From Caproiciproducens sp. MSJ-32 (lineage in GTDB: Bacteria; Bacillota; Clostridia; Clostridiales; Clostridiaceae): a stretch of DNA of 63,081 nucleotides. Below are positions 25,428 to 34,977 of this stretch, in pieces. The notes under the pieces are model-generated. The model had not been told where the DNA came from. It made no database searches and was given only the letters and a program-made list of their open reading frames with translations. The stretch is from the NCBI RefSeq assembly GCF_018918055.1, contig NZ_JAHLPS010000058.1:1-63081 (forward strand). The letters are read 5' to 3'. A program made the position numbers and the translations under genes. Numbering within the stretch: position 1 is the stretch's first letter; each line of letters starts with the position of its first letter.

Positions 25428-26522
25428 TTATGCCACCTCCTCAACAAGTGATTTCTCTTGCTTATTATTATAACTATTTCTAATTACAACTCTATAATTT
25501 ATAAATATCTCACTACCAAGCACAAAAAATAATATCATAGCTTGTATAATAAAAGCGACTGAATCAGGAACACTATAAACAGTTTGAATATAAGATCCTC
25601 CTTGTACAAGAGCAGCAAACAGAAAAGAAATTAATCCTATCATATATGGATTATGTTTTGCTAGACAGGCAATTATTATTGCAGTGTATCCTACACCTCC
25701 AGATACTTCAACCGACAAGGTTCCACTAACACCAGCTGCCTGTATTACTCCAGCAATTCCACAAATCACTCCACTTATAATAATTGTTTGAAGCATAGTC
25801 CTTTTTATCTTTATTCCTGCATACTTGGCAGTATTTTCTCCCTTTCCTATGACTAAAATTTCAAAACCTTTTTTGCTTTTATTTAAAAATATATAAACCA
25901 TAATTGAAAGAATAATAGCAATAAGCCATCCTATGTTGATATTAAAAAGCTTTGGTAAAAGAGCATTTTCTCCGAAGTTAGCTATTTTAGGAAAGCCAAG
26001 GGCACTTTTATCTCTCCAAGGACCATACTGTAAGTAAGCAACAAATTTTAAAGCAATATAATTCATCATTAGAGTAGTTATTGCTTCACTTACCTTCCAT
26101 TTAATTCTTAAAAATCCTGGAATAACGGCCCAAATACCAGCAAAGAGCATTCCACTAAAAAACATCATTAGAAGCATAAATGGCTGTGAAAAATTAGGAA
26201 GTTTTAATGCTATGAGAGCTGCTCCAAAAGCTCCCATTATAATCTGTCCTTCTCCCCCAATGTTAGAATAATTCATTTTGAAAGCAACAGCTATTCCCAA
26301 TCCAGTTATAGCTAGTGGAATTGCCTCTATAACAGTCTGTCTAAAACTTATTTTATTTCCAAGAGCCCCCCTTATCATTTCACCATATACTTCTATTGGG
26401 TTAAGTTTTAAAGCCAGTAAAAATACACTTGAAGCAGCCAAAGATAAAACTACAGCAATAATTGATGTAATTACCTGTTGCTTCTTACATATTTCTCCTC
26501 GCTTAACAAACCTCATTGACAT
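25428..26522 (-). CDS. BMP-type (nucleoside) ABC transporter permease 1
   Basis: A 364-residue permease similar to YufP/NupP, with about nine to ten membrane segments. TGLGIAVAFKMNYSNIGGEGQIIMGAFGA and GKGENTAKYAGIKIKR match the family. The ATG at 26522 is preferred since AGGTG precedes it by six bases; a GTG at 26531 would overlap that ribosome site. Its start overlaps the end of the ATPase gene by about 20 bases, pointing to translational coupling with a gene that now contains a stop codon. Confidence 0.87.
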   Translation of the reverse strand: MSMRFVKRGEICKKQQVITSIIAVVLSLAASSVFLLALKLNPIEVYGEMIRGALGNKISFRQTVIEAIPLAITGLGIAVAFKMNYSNIGGEGQIIMGAFGAALIALKLPNFSQPFMLLMMFFSGMLFAGIWAVIPGFLRIKWKVSEAITTLMMNYIALKFVAYLQYGPWRDKSALGFPKIANFGENALLPKLFNINIGWLIAIILSIMVYIFLNKSKKGFEILVIGKGENTAKYAGIKIKRTMLQTIIISGVICGIAGVIQAAGVSGTLSVEVSGGVGYTAIIIACLAKHNPYMIGLISFLFAALVQGGSYIQTVYSVPDSVAFIIQAMILFFVLGSEIFINYRVVIRNSYNNKQEKSLVEEVA

Positions 26523-28035
26523 ATTCTTCACCTATATCCTTCCTACCCATCATCATTAATCCTATACTTTCTCTTGTTGTATTTTCTGCTTCAATAATTC
26601 CAGTTACTTCTCCAGAATACATAACCATAATCCTATCGCTTATTGCCATTAATACATCTAAATCTTCTCCAATAAATAAGATTGCACTTCCCTTCTGCTT
26701 TTCCCTTATAATAATGTCATATATTGCATAACAAGTGGTTATATCTAATCCCCTAACTGGATAAGCCATAACTATTAATTTAGGATTAGAATTTAATTCC
26801 CTGCCTAGTAATATTTTTTGTATATTTCCACCTGACATATATCTTATTGGATAGTCTATTCCTGGAGTTTTAACCTCAAATTCTTTTATTATATAGTTTG
26901 CTTCATTATAAGAAGACTTTCTATTTAAAAATACTCCCTTTTCCTTCTTGTAATTTTTAAGAAGTAAATTATCAGTTATTCCCATATCACCAATTAAGCC
27001 CATACCTAATCTATCTTCAGGGATATAACTTAACCTAATGTCTTCTTCGAAATATTTTGTTGAATCTATATTAGTTATATCTTTATTTTCAAAAAATATA
27101 TTACCATCTTCTATAGGAATAATTCCTGCTATGGCCTCACATAATTCCTTCTGTCCACTTCCTGTAATTCCTGCTACTCCAAGAACTTCCCCTGCTCTAA
27201 TACTAAAGGAAATTCCCTTGACTGCCTCTAATCCCTCACTGCCTTTTACTTTTAAATTTTTCACTCTTAATATTTCTTTTCCTAATTTTGATTTTACTGA
27301 ATTAATTGAAAGATTAACTTTTCTGCCTACCATTAATTCTGTTAAAATCTGTGGATTAGCCTTATCTTTATTTATTGTTGCTACAGTTTCTCCCTTTCTT
27401 AAGATAGTAATTCTATCAGCAACCTTCATAACTTCATCTAACTTATGAGTTATAAAGATAATTGCACATCCATCTTCTTTCATTTTTTTCATAACAGAAA
27501 ACAGTCTTTCTGTCTCTTGAGGTGTAAATACTGCTGTAGGCTCATCAAGTACTAATACTCTTGCTCCTCTATATATAACCTTTAATATTTCAAGATTTTC
27601 CTTTTCTCCAACTGACATATTACAAACTAATTTATTTCAATCCACATCAAAACCGTATTTATCAATTATTCCTCTAATTTCTTTTTCCTTTTCTTTAGTC
27701 TTTGAAAAAATTCCCTTACTATTTCCTAATAAAATATTTTGAAGAGCCGTCATTGATTCTACCAATTTAAAATGCTGATATACCATTCCTATGCCATGTT
27801 TTATTGAATCTCTAGGAGAATTAAAATTAACCCTTTTACCATCCACAAAAATAGAGCCATTATCAGGAGTATAAACTCCTGATAGAATACTCATTAATGT
27901 ACTTTTTCCTGCACCATTTTCTCCTAGAAGGCAATGAATTTCTCCTGGTTTTACTTCAAAATTTACATTTTTATTGGCAACAACTTTTCCAAAAATCTTA
28001 GTAATATTTTTGATTTTAATTCCCTTAGTATTCAT
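26503..28035 (-). pseudogene. BMP-type ABC transporter ATPase interrupted by an in-frame TGA
   Basis: A double ATPase similar to YufO/NupO, about 510 residues. The N-terminal part (27637-28035) has Walker A LLGENGAGKST and Q-loop MVYQHFKL. It ends at a TGA (27637-27639), and the same frame resumes at once: NKLVCN, then MSVGEKENLEILKV, Walker B VLVLDEPTAVFTP, and the whole second ATPase domain to 26503. The two frames differ by an exact multiple of three, so one codon is the only lesion, for instance TTA to TGA. Without read-through the first domain lacks its signature and Walker B. A sequencing error is possible. Confidence 0.85.
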
Positions 28036-28049
28036 TTTTCCCCCTAATA

Positions 28050-29174
28050 CTATTGTTCAATTACGCCTTCTACGCCTTCAATTAGATAATCAATTTGAAG
28101 CATTTCTTCATCTATTAATACTTGCCCTTCTTTTACCCTAATTGATCCACTTTGGTCCTTTATTGGTCCTGCAAATATGTTTAATTCTCCTGCTTCTATC
28201 TTAGCCTTAGCTTCATCAATTAAAGCTTTAGCTTCATCTGGTACATTTGCATTAAGCTCGTCTAGTTGTACAACGCCATCTTTTAATCCGCCTAAATAAT
28301 TTTCAGCTTTCCAAGTACCTTCTTTTATCTGTCTAACTGCCTCAACATAATAAGCTCCCCAATTCCAAACTGCTCCTGTCATATATGCATTTGGTGCATA
28401 TTCCTTCATGCTAAGGTTATATCCAATTGAATATATGCCAGCTTCTTCTGCTGCTTGTTGTGTTGCTGCTGAATTTTGATGTTGTGCTAATACATCTACG
28501 CCTTCGTCTATTAATGCTTTTGCAGCTTCTTTTTCCTTAGCTGGATCATACCAAGTATTTGTCCAAGTAACTTTAACAACTGCATCAGGGTTTACAGATT
28601 TAACACCTAAAGCAAAGGCATCAACTGCTCTAATAACTTCCGGAATTGGAAAAGCCCCAACAAATCCAATTTTATTTGTTTTGGTCTTAAGGCCTGCTGC
28701 TATACCTGCTAAATATCTTGGCTCCTCCATTTTTCCAAAGTAATTAACAAAATTACTTCCATTTGATTTGTAACCTGAACAATGTAAAAACTTAACTTCT
28801 GGATAATCTTTTGCTGCTTCTTCTGTAGCATCCATAAATCCAAAACTTGTTGTGAATATTACATTAGCACCTTGCTGAATTAAATTATCAATAGCTGCCC
28901 TAACTTCTGCTTTATCTTCTTTCACATTTTCCTTATAAATAGTTTCAACTCCTAGTTCCTTTTCAACTGCTTGTCTACCTAAATCATGAGCATATACATA
29001 TCCTTGATCAGTTATAGGTCCTACATAAACAAAACCTACTTTTAAATCTTCTGAATTAACTTCTGTTCCTGTTGTGCCCCCAGTTTGTTTTTCATTGCTT
29101 GCACCTGCGCATCCTGTTAATAAAAGTGCTGCTGTTAGTAGTGATGACAATAATACTGTTAATTTTTTATTCAT
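28050..29174 (-). CDS. BMP family substrate-binding lipoprotein (nucleoside-type)
   Basis: A 374-residue basic membrane protein of the PnrA/Med family that captures nucleosides outside the cell. The signal peptide ends in LLTGCAG, a lipobox. LKVGFVYVGPITDQGYVYAHDLGRQ and the NWGAYYVEAV segment are characteristic. The ATG at 29174 is used because GGGGGAGG lies just upstream; a start 66 bases earlier would add a sequence unlike a signal peptide. It heads the four-gene operon, 14 bases before the ATPase gene. Confidence 0.88.
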   Translation of the reverse strand: MNKKLTVLLSSLLTAALLLTGCAGASNEKQTGGTTGTEVNSEDLKVGFVYVGPITDQGYVYAHDLGRQAVEKELGVETIYKENVKEDKAEVRAAIDNLIQQGANVIFTTSFGFMDATEEAAKDYPEVKFLHCSGYKSNGSNFVNYFGKMEEPRYLAGIAAGLKTKTNKIGFVGAFPIPEVIRAVDAFALGVKSVNPDAVVKVTWTNTWYDPAKEKEAAKALIDEGVDVLAQHQNSAATQQAAEEAGIYSIGYNLSMKEYAPNAYMTGAVWNWGAYYVEAVRQIKEGTWKAENYLGGLKDGVVQLDELNANVPDEAKALIDEAKAKIEAGELNIFAGPIKDQSGSIRVKEGQVLIDEEMLQIDYLIEGVEGVIEQ

Positions 29175-29555
29175 AGTGCCTCCCCCAGTTTTTTTATATA
29201 AATTTTTAGTAATTTTCTTTGCATAAATAATATAACACAAAACTTTAAAAAAGTCGAATATTATTTTTATTTTTTATTATTTCAATCGTAATAATACGAA
29301 TATTATTCTTAAATGTTTTATTATTATAAAGTTTTAATTACTTCCAGCTTATATTGTAGTAGTCCATTAATAATTATGGTACTTATAAGTTAGATACTTA
29401 CTAAAATAAAAAACTAGCTCAGATTTATCTAAATATAATTCCAATCTTGCATTTTTATAATTTTATTTACTAGAACCTAACTATTTCTTTATAGAATAAT
29501 ATTAAAAATTTAGCCAAAAATAAATTTAAGTATAAAAGATAAGGGGTTATCTAAT
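29175..29555. promoter_or_regulatory. Divergent promoter region with repeated CGAATATTATT
   Basis: A 380-base AT-rich gap between the nucleoside transporter operon and the exonuclease gene. On the minus strand TCGACT and TATATT, 17 bases apart (29233-29258), could be the operon promoter. The 11-mer CGAATATTATT occurs twice (29255-29265 and 29297-29307), the first copy overlapping the -35 region. The core is one base away from the CGAACATT half-site of Gram-positive PurR boxes, which would suit a nucleoside transporter, but the spacing is not the usual one. No gene is seen. Confidence 0.4.
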
Positions 29556-30329
29556 ATGCACTACATTATTTTTGATTTAGAATTTAATCAAGATTTTTCT
29601 AATTTAAAACACTCAAATTCAGAAGAAAAAAAATCTAAATATCCCTTTGAAATTATTCAAATTGGCGCAGTAAAATTAGATGCTGATTTTAACAATAAAG
29701 GAAACTTTAATCGTTATGTTAAACCAACAATTTATTCAAAAATAAACCCCTTTATAGAAGAATTAACAGGTATTAAATTTGAACAGCTTATTTCAGAAAA
29801 AGCTTTTCCAGAAGTTTTTAAAGACTTTATAAATTTCATAAATGATAAAGATGCTGTATTTTGTATCTGGGGTATGTCTGATATTCAAGAGCTATTCAAA
29901 AATACCTTTTATCATAAATTAAATTCTGACCTTTTACCTAGAAAATATATAAATATTCAGCCCTATGTTTCCAAACATTTTGGACTTTCTATTCAAAAAC
30001 TCTTTAATCTTCAAAATGCTGTAGAGGAACTAAGTCTTCCAATAACTTTTGAATTTCATAATGCTCTTTATGATGCCCACTATACAGCTGAAGTATTTAA
30101 AAAAATATATAGTTCTTCGATTAAACCGCAAATATATGACCCATATCAGGTAAAAGCAAAAACAAGAAAGCCTAAGGTTCAGGTAGACTATTACAAGCTA
30201 ATTCAACAATTTGAAAAAATGTACTGCCGCGAAATGACTAAAGAAGAAAAAGATATTATAAAGTTAGCTTATAATATGGGAAGAACTCAACAATTTATAA
30301 AAATTGCAAAAGAGAAAAAGAAGAAATAA
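29556..30329 (+). CDS. DEDDh 3'-5' exonuclease (KapD/ERI-1-like)
   Basis: A 257-residue exonuclease-fold protein. The first acidic motif is FDLEFNQDF, followed by IIQIGAVKLD, the second acidic site in CIWGMSDIQEL and the final HNALYDAHYTAEVF. This order of DEDDh residues matches the KapD and ERI-1 group that trims RNA or DNA 3' ends. The C-terminal 60 residues are basic and contain a helical tail (REMTKEEKDIIKLAYNMGR) which is conserved in clostridial relatives. It is monocistronic. Confidence 0.8.
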   Translation: MHYIIFDLEFNQDFSNLKHSNSEEKKSKYPFEIIQIGAVKLDADFNNKGNFNRYVKPTIYSKINPFIEELTGIKFEQLISEKAFPEVFKDFINFINDKDAVFCIWGMSDIQELFKNTFYHKLNSDLLPRKYINIQPYVSKHFGLSIQKLFNLQNAVEELSLPITFEFHNALYDAHYTAEVFKKIYSSSIKPQIYDPYQVKAKTRKPKVQVDYYKLIQQFEKMYCREMTKEEKDIIKLAYNMGRTQQFIKIAKEKKKK

Positions 30330-30356
30330 GATAAAAGAAAAATAATTCAAAATTAA

Positions 30357-30391
30357 AATTGACAATTGATAAATATTATCAATTGTCAATT
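30357..30391 (+). terminator. Terminator of the exonuclease gene
   Basis: AATTGACAATTGATAA and its exact complement form a 16-bp stem with a three-base loop, followed by ATTGTTTAAA. Confidence 0.75.
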
Positions 30392-30447
30392 ATTGTTTAA
30401 AAACACATTTAAATACTCTCTCTATAAATCAAAATTAATAAGTTAAA

Positions 30448-32424
30448 TTAACTCACAAGTTTATAATATACCCTGGCAGTAAGAGAATATACAATTCCAT
30501 AAAATACTGCAAAGACTAAAATTGTTCCAACAGTACATAAGGCGAATAATGTAACATTAGTTAAATTTAAAACTGAAAGCAATTTTGTTATAACTTTAAA
30601 TGCAAAAGCAATATGAATAATTGCCATTAATAAAGGTAGGAAAAATACCATAAGAACCTGGCTTTTAATTGACTTTTTAACTTCCTCCTTACTTAATCCA
30701 ACCTTCTGCATTATTTCAAAACGCTGCTTATCATCATAGCCCTCTGAAACCTGCTTATAATACATAATAAGTACAGTGGCCATAATGAATAAGAAACCTA
30801 AAAATAAACCAAGGAAGAATAGCCCTCCATATAAGGAAAAAAAGGCTCCTCTAGATTCCTCTAGTCCTTCTGCATAACCTGAAAGTGAAGCTTCTGAAAT
30901 CATATTGGATAAAACATTAATTAAATTAATTTGATTTTCAGCATCTCCTTCTGTATTAAAGGCGTAAAAATAAGAAAGGTTTTCAAATTTTTCTCCATAT
31001 ATATCTACATTAAAAAGTAACTTTTCAATAGTTTCTACGTCTTTTACGACTATATAATAACTTTTGGCCGCTATTGCTGATAAAATACCTTCTGAATTAA
31101 AATCCTTTAATTGCTCTTTTACTTTAAATTCATTACCTAAAATATTTACGGTATCTTCTTTTATTTCTCCTCTAAAAGCATATAAAAGTACCTCATTATC
31201 TTCTAAATTTATAGACTTATTCTCCTGACTATTATAAGATTCTAAGGGCATTATGTTTAGTAAACTTATATCAGAATAATTTCCTATATCTCTATTGGCC
31301 AAAGAAAAACTATTATTTTTTTGAAACATAGGAACTTCTATAGATCTATATTTAATTATATCCTTAATAGAAATATTATGTTTTTCTGCTTCTTTTATTA
31401 TGATATTATCTAATTTTTCTTCCATCTCATCAGATACATTATCTACCCTTACAGCAATATCACGAGGATACCTATTTCTAAGAACATCTTCCATTCCAAT
31501 ATATAAGGATACTGTAGTAGAAAGCATAACAAGAACACAGGTTGAAAGAATACATATATTAGATAAACCTACTGCATTTTGTTTCATACGATAAATCATA
31601 CCTGATACATTTATAAAATTATTAGTTTTATAATAAAATTTCTTATTTTTTCTTAATATTTTTAACAATGCAATACTAGCAGCTGTAAATAAACTATAAG
31701 TTCCTATAATAACAAGTATAACTGCAACAAAGAACAAATATATTGCTGCAAGAGGTGATTCTGTAGTAAGAGCAATATAATATCCTGCTGAAAGAGAAAT
31801 TACACCTATAATTGTCATAATCCATTTTGTCTTAGGTTCTTTTTCTCCAACCTGTCCTCCCCTTAATAGCTCAACAGGTTTAGATAAATGAATTTGCCCT
31901 AAATTATTTAGAAGAGTTAAAATAAATATTGCTCCAAATAGTATTACTGTAATGGCTATTGATTCTTTAGAAATAAAGAAACCTAATGGCACCTCAAAAG
32001 TTAGAATCTTTAAAAGCACTAAGAACATTAATTTGCTTATTAATATTCCACTTAATAATCCAATTACTATAGTTGAAATCCCTACAAAAAATGTTTCCCA
32101 AATCATTACTCTAGCAATATGTCTTTTCTCCATGCCTAATATATTATATAATCCAATTTCATTCTTACGGCGTTTTATTAAAAAACTATTAGTGTAAAAA
32201 AGAAAAATTATAGAAAATAGACCAATTACATAATTCCCAAGGCCTAATATAATTTTTAATGAATCTCCTCCAGACATATTATTTAATCCATCATTTATAG
32301 ATATAAAATGCATTGTATAAAACATCATAATTGTACTAATGGCTGCAACCATATATGGAAAATAAGTCTTTCCATTCTTTTTTATATTTATTAAAGCCAG
32401 TTTTGCATAAAAAATCTTACTCAT
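30448..32424 (-). CDS. BceB-like antimicrobial-peptide ABC transporter permease
   Basis: A 658-residue FtsX-type permease with about ten membrane segments and a large extracellular domain between segments 7 and 8 (about residues 310-520), the layout of BceB/VraG peptide-resistance transporters. KRRKNEIGLYNILGMEKRHI is the typical MacB/FtsX coupling region. The ATG at 32424 follows AGGTGG by eight bases and overlaps the ATPase gene by eight bases, implying coupled translation. The likely job is freeing lipid II cycle intermediates from bacitracin-like or mannopeptimycin-like peptides; the actual drug is unknown. Confidence 0.87.
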   Translation of the reverse strand: MSKIFYAKLALINIKKNGKTYFPYMVAAISTIMMFYTMHFISINDGLNNMSGGDSLKIILGLGNYVIGLFSIIFLFYTNSFLIKRRKNEIGLYNILGMEKRHIARVMIWETFFVGISTIVIGLLSGILISKLMFLVLLKILTFEVPLGFFISKESIAITVILFGAIFILTLLNNLGQIHLSKPVELLRGGQVGEKEPKTKWIMTIIGVISLSAGYYIALTTESPLAAIYLFFVAVILVIIGTYSLFTAASIALLKILRKNKKFYYKTNNFINVSGMIYRMKQNAVGLSNICILSTCVLVMLSTTVSLYIGMEDVLRNRYPRDIAVRVDNVSDEMEEKLDNIIIKEAEKHNISIKDIIKYRSIEVPMFQKNNSFSLANRDIGNYSDISLLNIMPLESYNSQENKSINLEDNEVLLYAFRGEIKEDTVNILGNEFKVKEQLKDFNSEGILSAIAAKSYYIVVKDVETIEKLLFNVDIYGEKFENLSYFYAFNTEGDAENQINLINVLSNMISEASLSGYAEGLEESRGAFFSLYGGLFFLGLFLGFLFIMATVLIMYYKQVSEGYDDKQRFEIMQKVGLSKEEVKKSIKSQVLMVFFLPLLMAIIHIAFAFKVITKLLSVLNLTNVTLFALCTVGTILVFAVFYGIVYSLTARVYYKLVS

Positions 32425-33178
32425 TTCTAGCACCACCTGTTGCAATTATAGTTAAAGTGTCAGAAATTTTTTGATACATTTCCTCATCAGACATAGAAAC
32501 CTTATAAAGTTGGTGAAATACCTCACCATCTTTAATAAAAAGTACACGTTTTGCATGGCTTGCTGCCTTTGTGCTATGAGTAACCATGATTATTGTTTGC
32601 CCTTCATTATTTATTTCTTTAAATAAGCGAAGTAAGTCATCACTTGAACGAGAGTCTAAAGCTCCAGTAGGTTCGTCTGCAAGAATAAGCTTTGGATTTG
32701 TAATTAATGCCCTAGCAACTGCAGCTCTTTGCTTTTGTCCTCCTGAAACCTCATAAGGAAACTTATGAAGAATATCTGAAATTCCAAGTTTTTTGGCTAT
32801 AGGCTTTAATCTTTTGCTCATTTCCTCATAGGATTTTCCTGATAGAACAAGGGGAAGAAAAATATTATCTTGTAATGAAAATGTATCTAATAAATTAAAA
32901 TCCTGAAATACAAATCCTAAATTATCACGACGAAACTTTGATATCTCTCTTTCTTTAATTGAACTTAAACTTTTACCTTCAAGAATTACATCTCCACTAG
33001 TAGGTTTATCTAGAGCAGCAAGGATATTTAATAATGTAGTTTTGCCCGAGCCAGATTCACCCATAACAGCAACATATTCACCCTCTTCTACAGAAAAGGA
33101 AACATCAGATAAAGCTTTAACTTGATTTCCTCCAAATCGTGTAGTATATATCTTTTTTAAATTTTTTACTTCTAGCAT
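32417..33178 (-). CDS. BceA-like antimicrobial-peptide ABC transporter ATPase
   Basis: A 253-residue ATPase: Walker A GESGSGKTT, Q-loop FVFQDFNLL, signature VSGGQKQRAAVARAL, Walker B LILADEPTGALD and switch His in VTHSTKAA. The phrase DEPTGALDSRSS is typical of the MacB/BceA group. The ATG at 33178 is favoured, with GGAGG 12 bases upstream; a TTG at 33190 would touch that site. A BceR-type operator and a TATAAT box lie upstream, so this gene pair has its own inducible promoter. Confidence 0.88.
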   Translation of the reverse strand: MLEVKNLKKIYTTRFGGNQVKALSDVSFSVEEGEYVAVMGESGSGKTTLLNILAALDKPTSGDVILEGKSLSSIKEREISKFRRDNLGFVFQDFNLLDTFSLQDNIFLPLVLSGKSYEEMSKRLKPIAKKLGISDILHKFPYEVSGGQKQRAAVARALITNPKLILADEPTGALDSRSSDDLLRLFKEINNEGQTIIMVTHSTKAASHAKRVLFIKDGEVFHQLYKVSMSDEEMYQKISDTLTIIATGGARNE

Positions 33179-33213
33179 AATAATAAACAACCTCCATTTC
33201 TTATCATGTTCAA

Positions 33214-33219
33214 ATTATA
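33214..33219 (-). promoter_or_regulatory. Putative -10 box of the bceAB-type promoter
   Basis: TATAAT on the minus strand, 36 bases before the ATPase start. No good -35 element is at the right distance, as expected for a promoter that needs an activator. Confidence 0.55.
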
Positions 33220-33273
33220 GCAATAAAGGGAAATGCCCAGCCATAAGTTTAGCTTACATTTCCCCTTTTAACC

Positions 33274-33287
33274 TTACAGCTTTGTAA
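33274..33287 (-). promoter_or_regulatory. BceR-type operator (TTACA-N4-TGTAA)
   Basis: On the minus strand the sequence CCTTACAAAGCTGTAAGG is a perfect inverted repeat with the layout TNACA-N4-TGTAA described for BceR-like response regulators. It sits in the short gap between the kinase gene and the transporter genes, about 60 bases upstream of the putative -10 box. It could also be read as a small hairpin, so a role in the RNA is not excluded. Confidence 0.7.
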
Positions 33288-33290
33288 GGT

Positions 33291-34304
33291 CTATTCAATC
33301 TTAATATTAATTGTTGAAAGGTCAATTTTTACCTTAGTACCTTTATCAATTTCAGACTCTATTTTTATATTATGAGATAGTTTATTTAAAATTTTCTTGC
33401 AAAGATATAAACCTATCCCAGTAGATTTTTTATCTAAACGCCCATTATATCCTGTATATCCCCTTTCAAAAACTCTTGGAAGATCCTCAGGCCTTATACC
33501 AATTCCAGTATCTTCAATCACTAGTGTCTTTTCACTATCCTTATCCATATATATTGAAATACTGCCCTCTTTTGTATATTTAAGACCATTTGATAATATC
33601 TGTTCTATCACAAATAAGAGCCATTTTTCATCTGTTAACACTCTACAATTCAAGTCATTAAAATTAAGCTTAATCCTATTTCTTATAAAGACTTTAGCAT
33701 ATTTTCTTACTGCCTGTTTCACAATATCATCAAGATTATATTCTTTTAATACTAGATCTGAAGACATACTTTCAAGCCTCAAATATTGTAAAACAAATTC
33801 AACATACTGCTCTATTTTAAATAATTCCATTGATAGTTCATAATTTTGCTCATTATCTTCCGACTGAAGTAAAAGCCTCATAGCCGCAATAGGAGTTTTT
33901 ATTTGGTGAGCCCATAAAGTATAATAATCCATTAAATCACTTTTAGCCATATCTGCCTCAGAAGCAATTCTAATCTTTTCCTTCTGAATAATTGAAATTA
34001 ATTTATTATAATCCTCTTCAATTATATTTTTTGCCTCTGGCAGCTCATCTATATTTAAAATAATTTCTCTTTTTAAATTATTGAGTAATTTATGCTTATT
34101 ATAAAAATTAATAAAATCTACTCCAATATATATAATTCCAACAAAAGTACATAATAAAAAACCATAAAGCAAAGGTTCTATAGGAAGATTATAAAGAAAA
34201 AACATAATAGTAAATATTAAAGAAAATATAAGAAATATTATTATTTCCTTAATGCGAAACTTAAAATAAGATATTATTAATTTAAATTTACCATTTTCAT
34301 CCAT
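33291..34304 (-). CDS. BceS-like intramembrane-sensing histidine kinase
   Basis: A 337-residue kinase. Two membrane segments (about 18-38 and 44-65) are separated by only a few residues, so there is no outside sensor domain; such kinases receive the signal through their partner BceAB-type transporter. The phospho-acceptor is H133 in LWAHQIKTPIAAMRL. The ATPase N, G1 and G2 boxes are EQILSNGLKYT, VIEDTGIGIRPEDLPRVFE and KSTGIGLYLCKKI. It follows the response regulator gene with a one-base gap. Confidence 0.9.
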   Translation of the reverse strand: MDENGKFKLIISYFKFRIKEIIIFLIFSLIFTIMFFLYNLPIEPLLYGFLLCTFVGIIYIGVDFINFYNKHKLLNNLKREIILNIDELPEAKNIIEEDYNKLISIIQKEKIRIASEADMAKSDLMDYYTLWAHQIKTPIAAMRLLLQSEDNEQNYELSMELFKIEQYVEFVLQYLRLESMSSDLVLKEYNLDDIVKQAVRKYAKVFIRNRIKLNFNDLNCRVLTDEKWLLFVIEQILSNGLKYTKEGSISIYMDKDSEKTLVIEDTGIGIRPEDLPRVFERGYTGYNGRLDKKSTGIGLYLCKKILNKLSHNIKIESEIDKGTKVKIDLSTINIKIE

Positions 34305-34305
34305 A

Positions 34306-34977
34306 CTATTCCACCATATAACCTATTCCCTTTTTAGTTATTATAAAATTATTTAAACCTATATCCTGAAGCTTTTTACGAAGACGAGTTACATTAACAG
34401 TAAGAGTATTATCATCAACATAACTGTCTGTTTCCCAAAGTTTTATCATTATATCTTCCCTTGTCACAGATTTCCCCTTATTTTCTATTAGCACATGAAG
34501 TATTTTATTTTCATTCTTTGTTAATTGTATTTTTTCATTATTATAAATCAAAGTGGCATCACTAATATTAAGTATTACACCTCTATGTTCTAATAAACTT
34601 GTTTGTCCAGCAAAATCATAAGTACGTCTTAATAAAGCCATAACCTTTGCAGTAAGCACATTAAGATCAAAGGGTTTGGTAATAAAATCATCTCCCCCCA
34701 TATTCATAGCCATTACTATATTCATATTATCTGATGCAGATGATATAAATATAATAGGAACCTTAGAAAGTTTTCTAATCTCACTACACCAATGAAATCC
34801 ATTGAAAAATGGAAGGGAAATATCTAAAAGAACAAGTTGTGGATCATAAGATATAAAATCAGAAATTACATTTTTAAAGTCAGTAACACATTCTACTTCA
34901 TACCCCCAGGATTTTATGTGCTTTTTTATCGATTTTGCTATTACTAAATCATCTTCTATAATAAGTATTCTATACAT
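34306..34977 (-). CDS. BceR-like OmpR-family response regulator
   Basis: A 223-residue regulator with a receiver domain (acidic pair E8/D9/D10, phospho-acceptor D52 in LVLLDISLP, lysine in FITKPF) and a winged-helix DNA-binding domain ending LRKKLQDIGLNNFIITKKGIGYMVE in family pattern. It should bind the TTACA-N4-TGTAA site at 33274 and switch on the transporter genes. AAGGAGG lies seven bases before the ATG. The start overlaps the end of the truncated PAS gene by 22 bases. Confidence 0.9.
   Translation of the reverse strand: MYRILIIEDDLVIAKSIKKHIKSWGYEVECVTDFKNVISDFISYDPQLVLLDISLPFFNGFHWCSEIRKLSKVPIIFISSASDNMNIVMAMNMGGDDFITKPFDLNVLTAKVMALLRRTYDFAGQTSLLEHRGVILNISDATLIYNNEKIQLTKNENKILHVLIENKGKSVTREDIMIKLWETDSYVDDNTLTVNVTRLRKKLQDIGLNNFIITKKGIGYMVE

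Noticed and set aside
27637-27639. Selenocysteine codon in the ABC ATPase
   Set aside because: The site is in a linker between motifs, relatives are not known to carry Sec or Cys there, and I see no supporting SECIS-like hairpin directly downstream.
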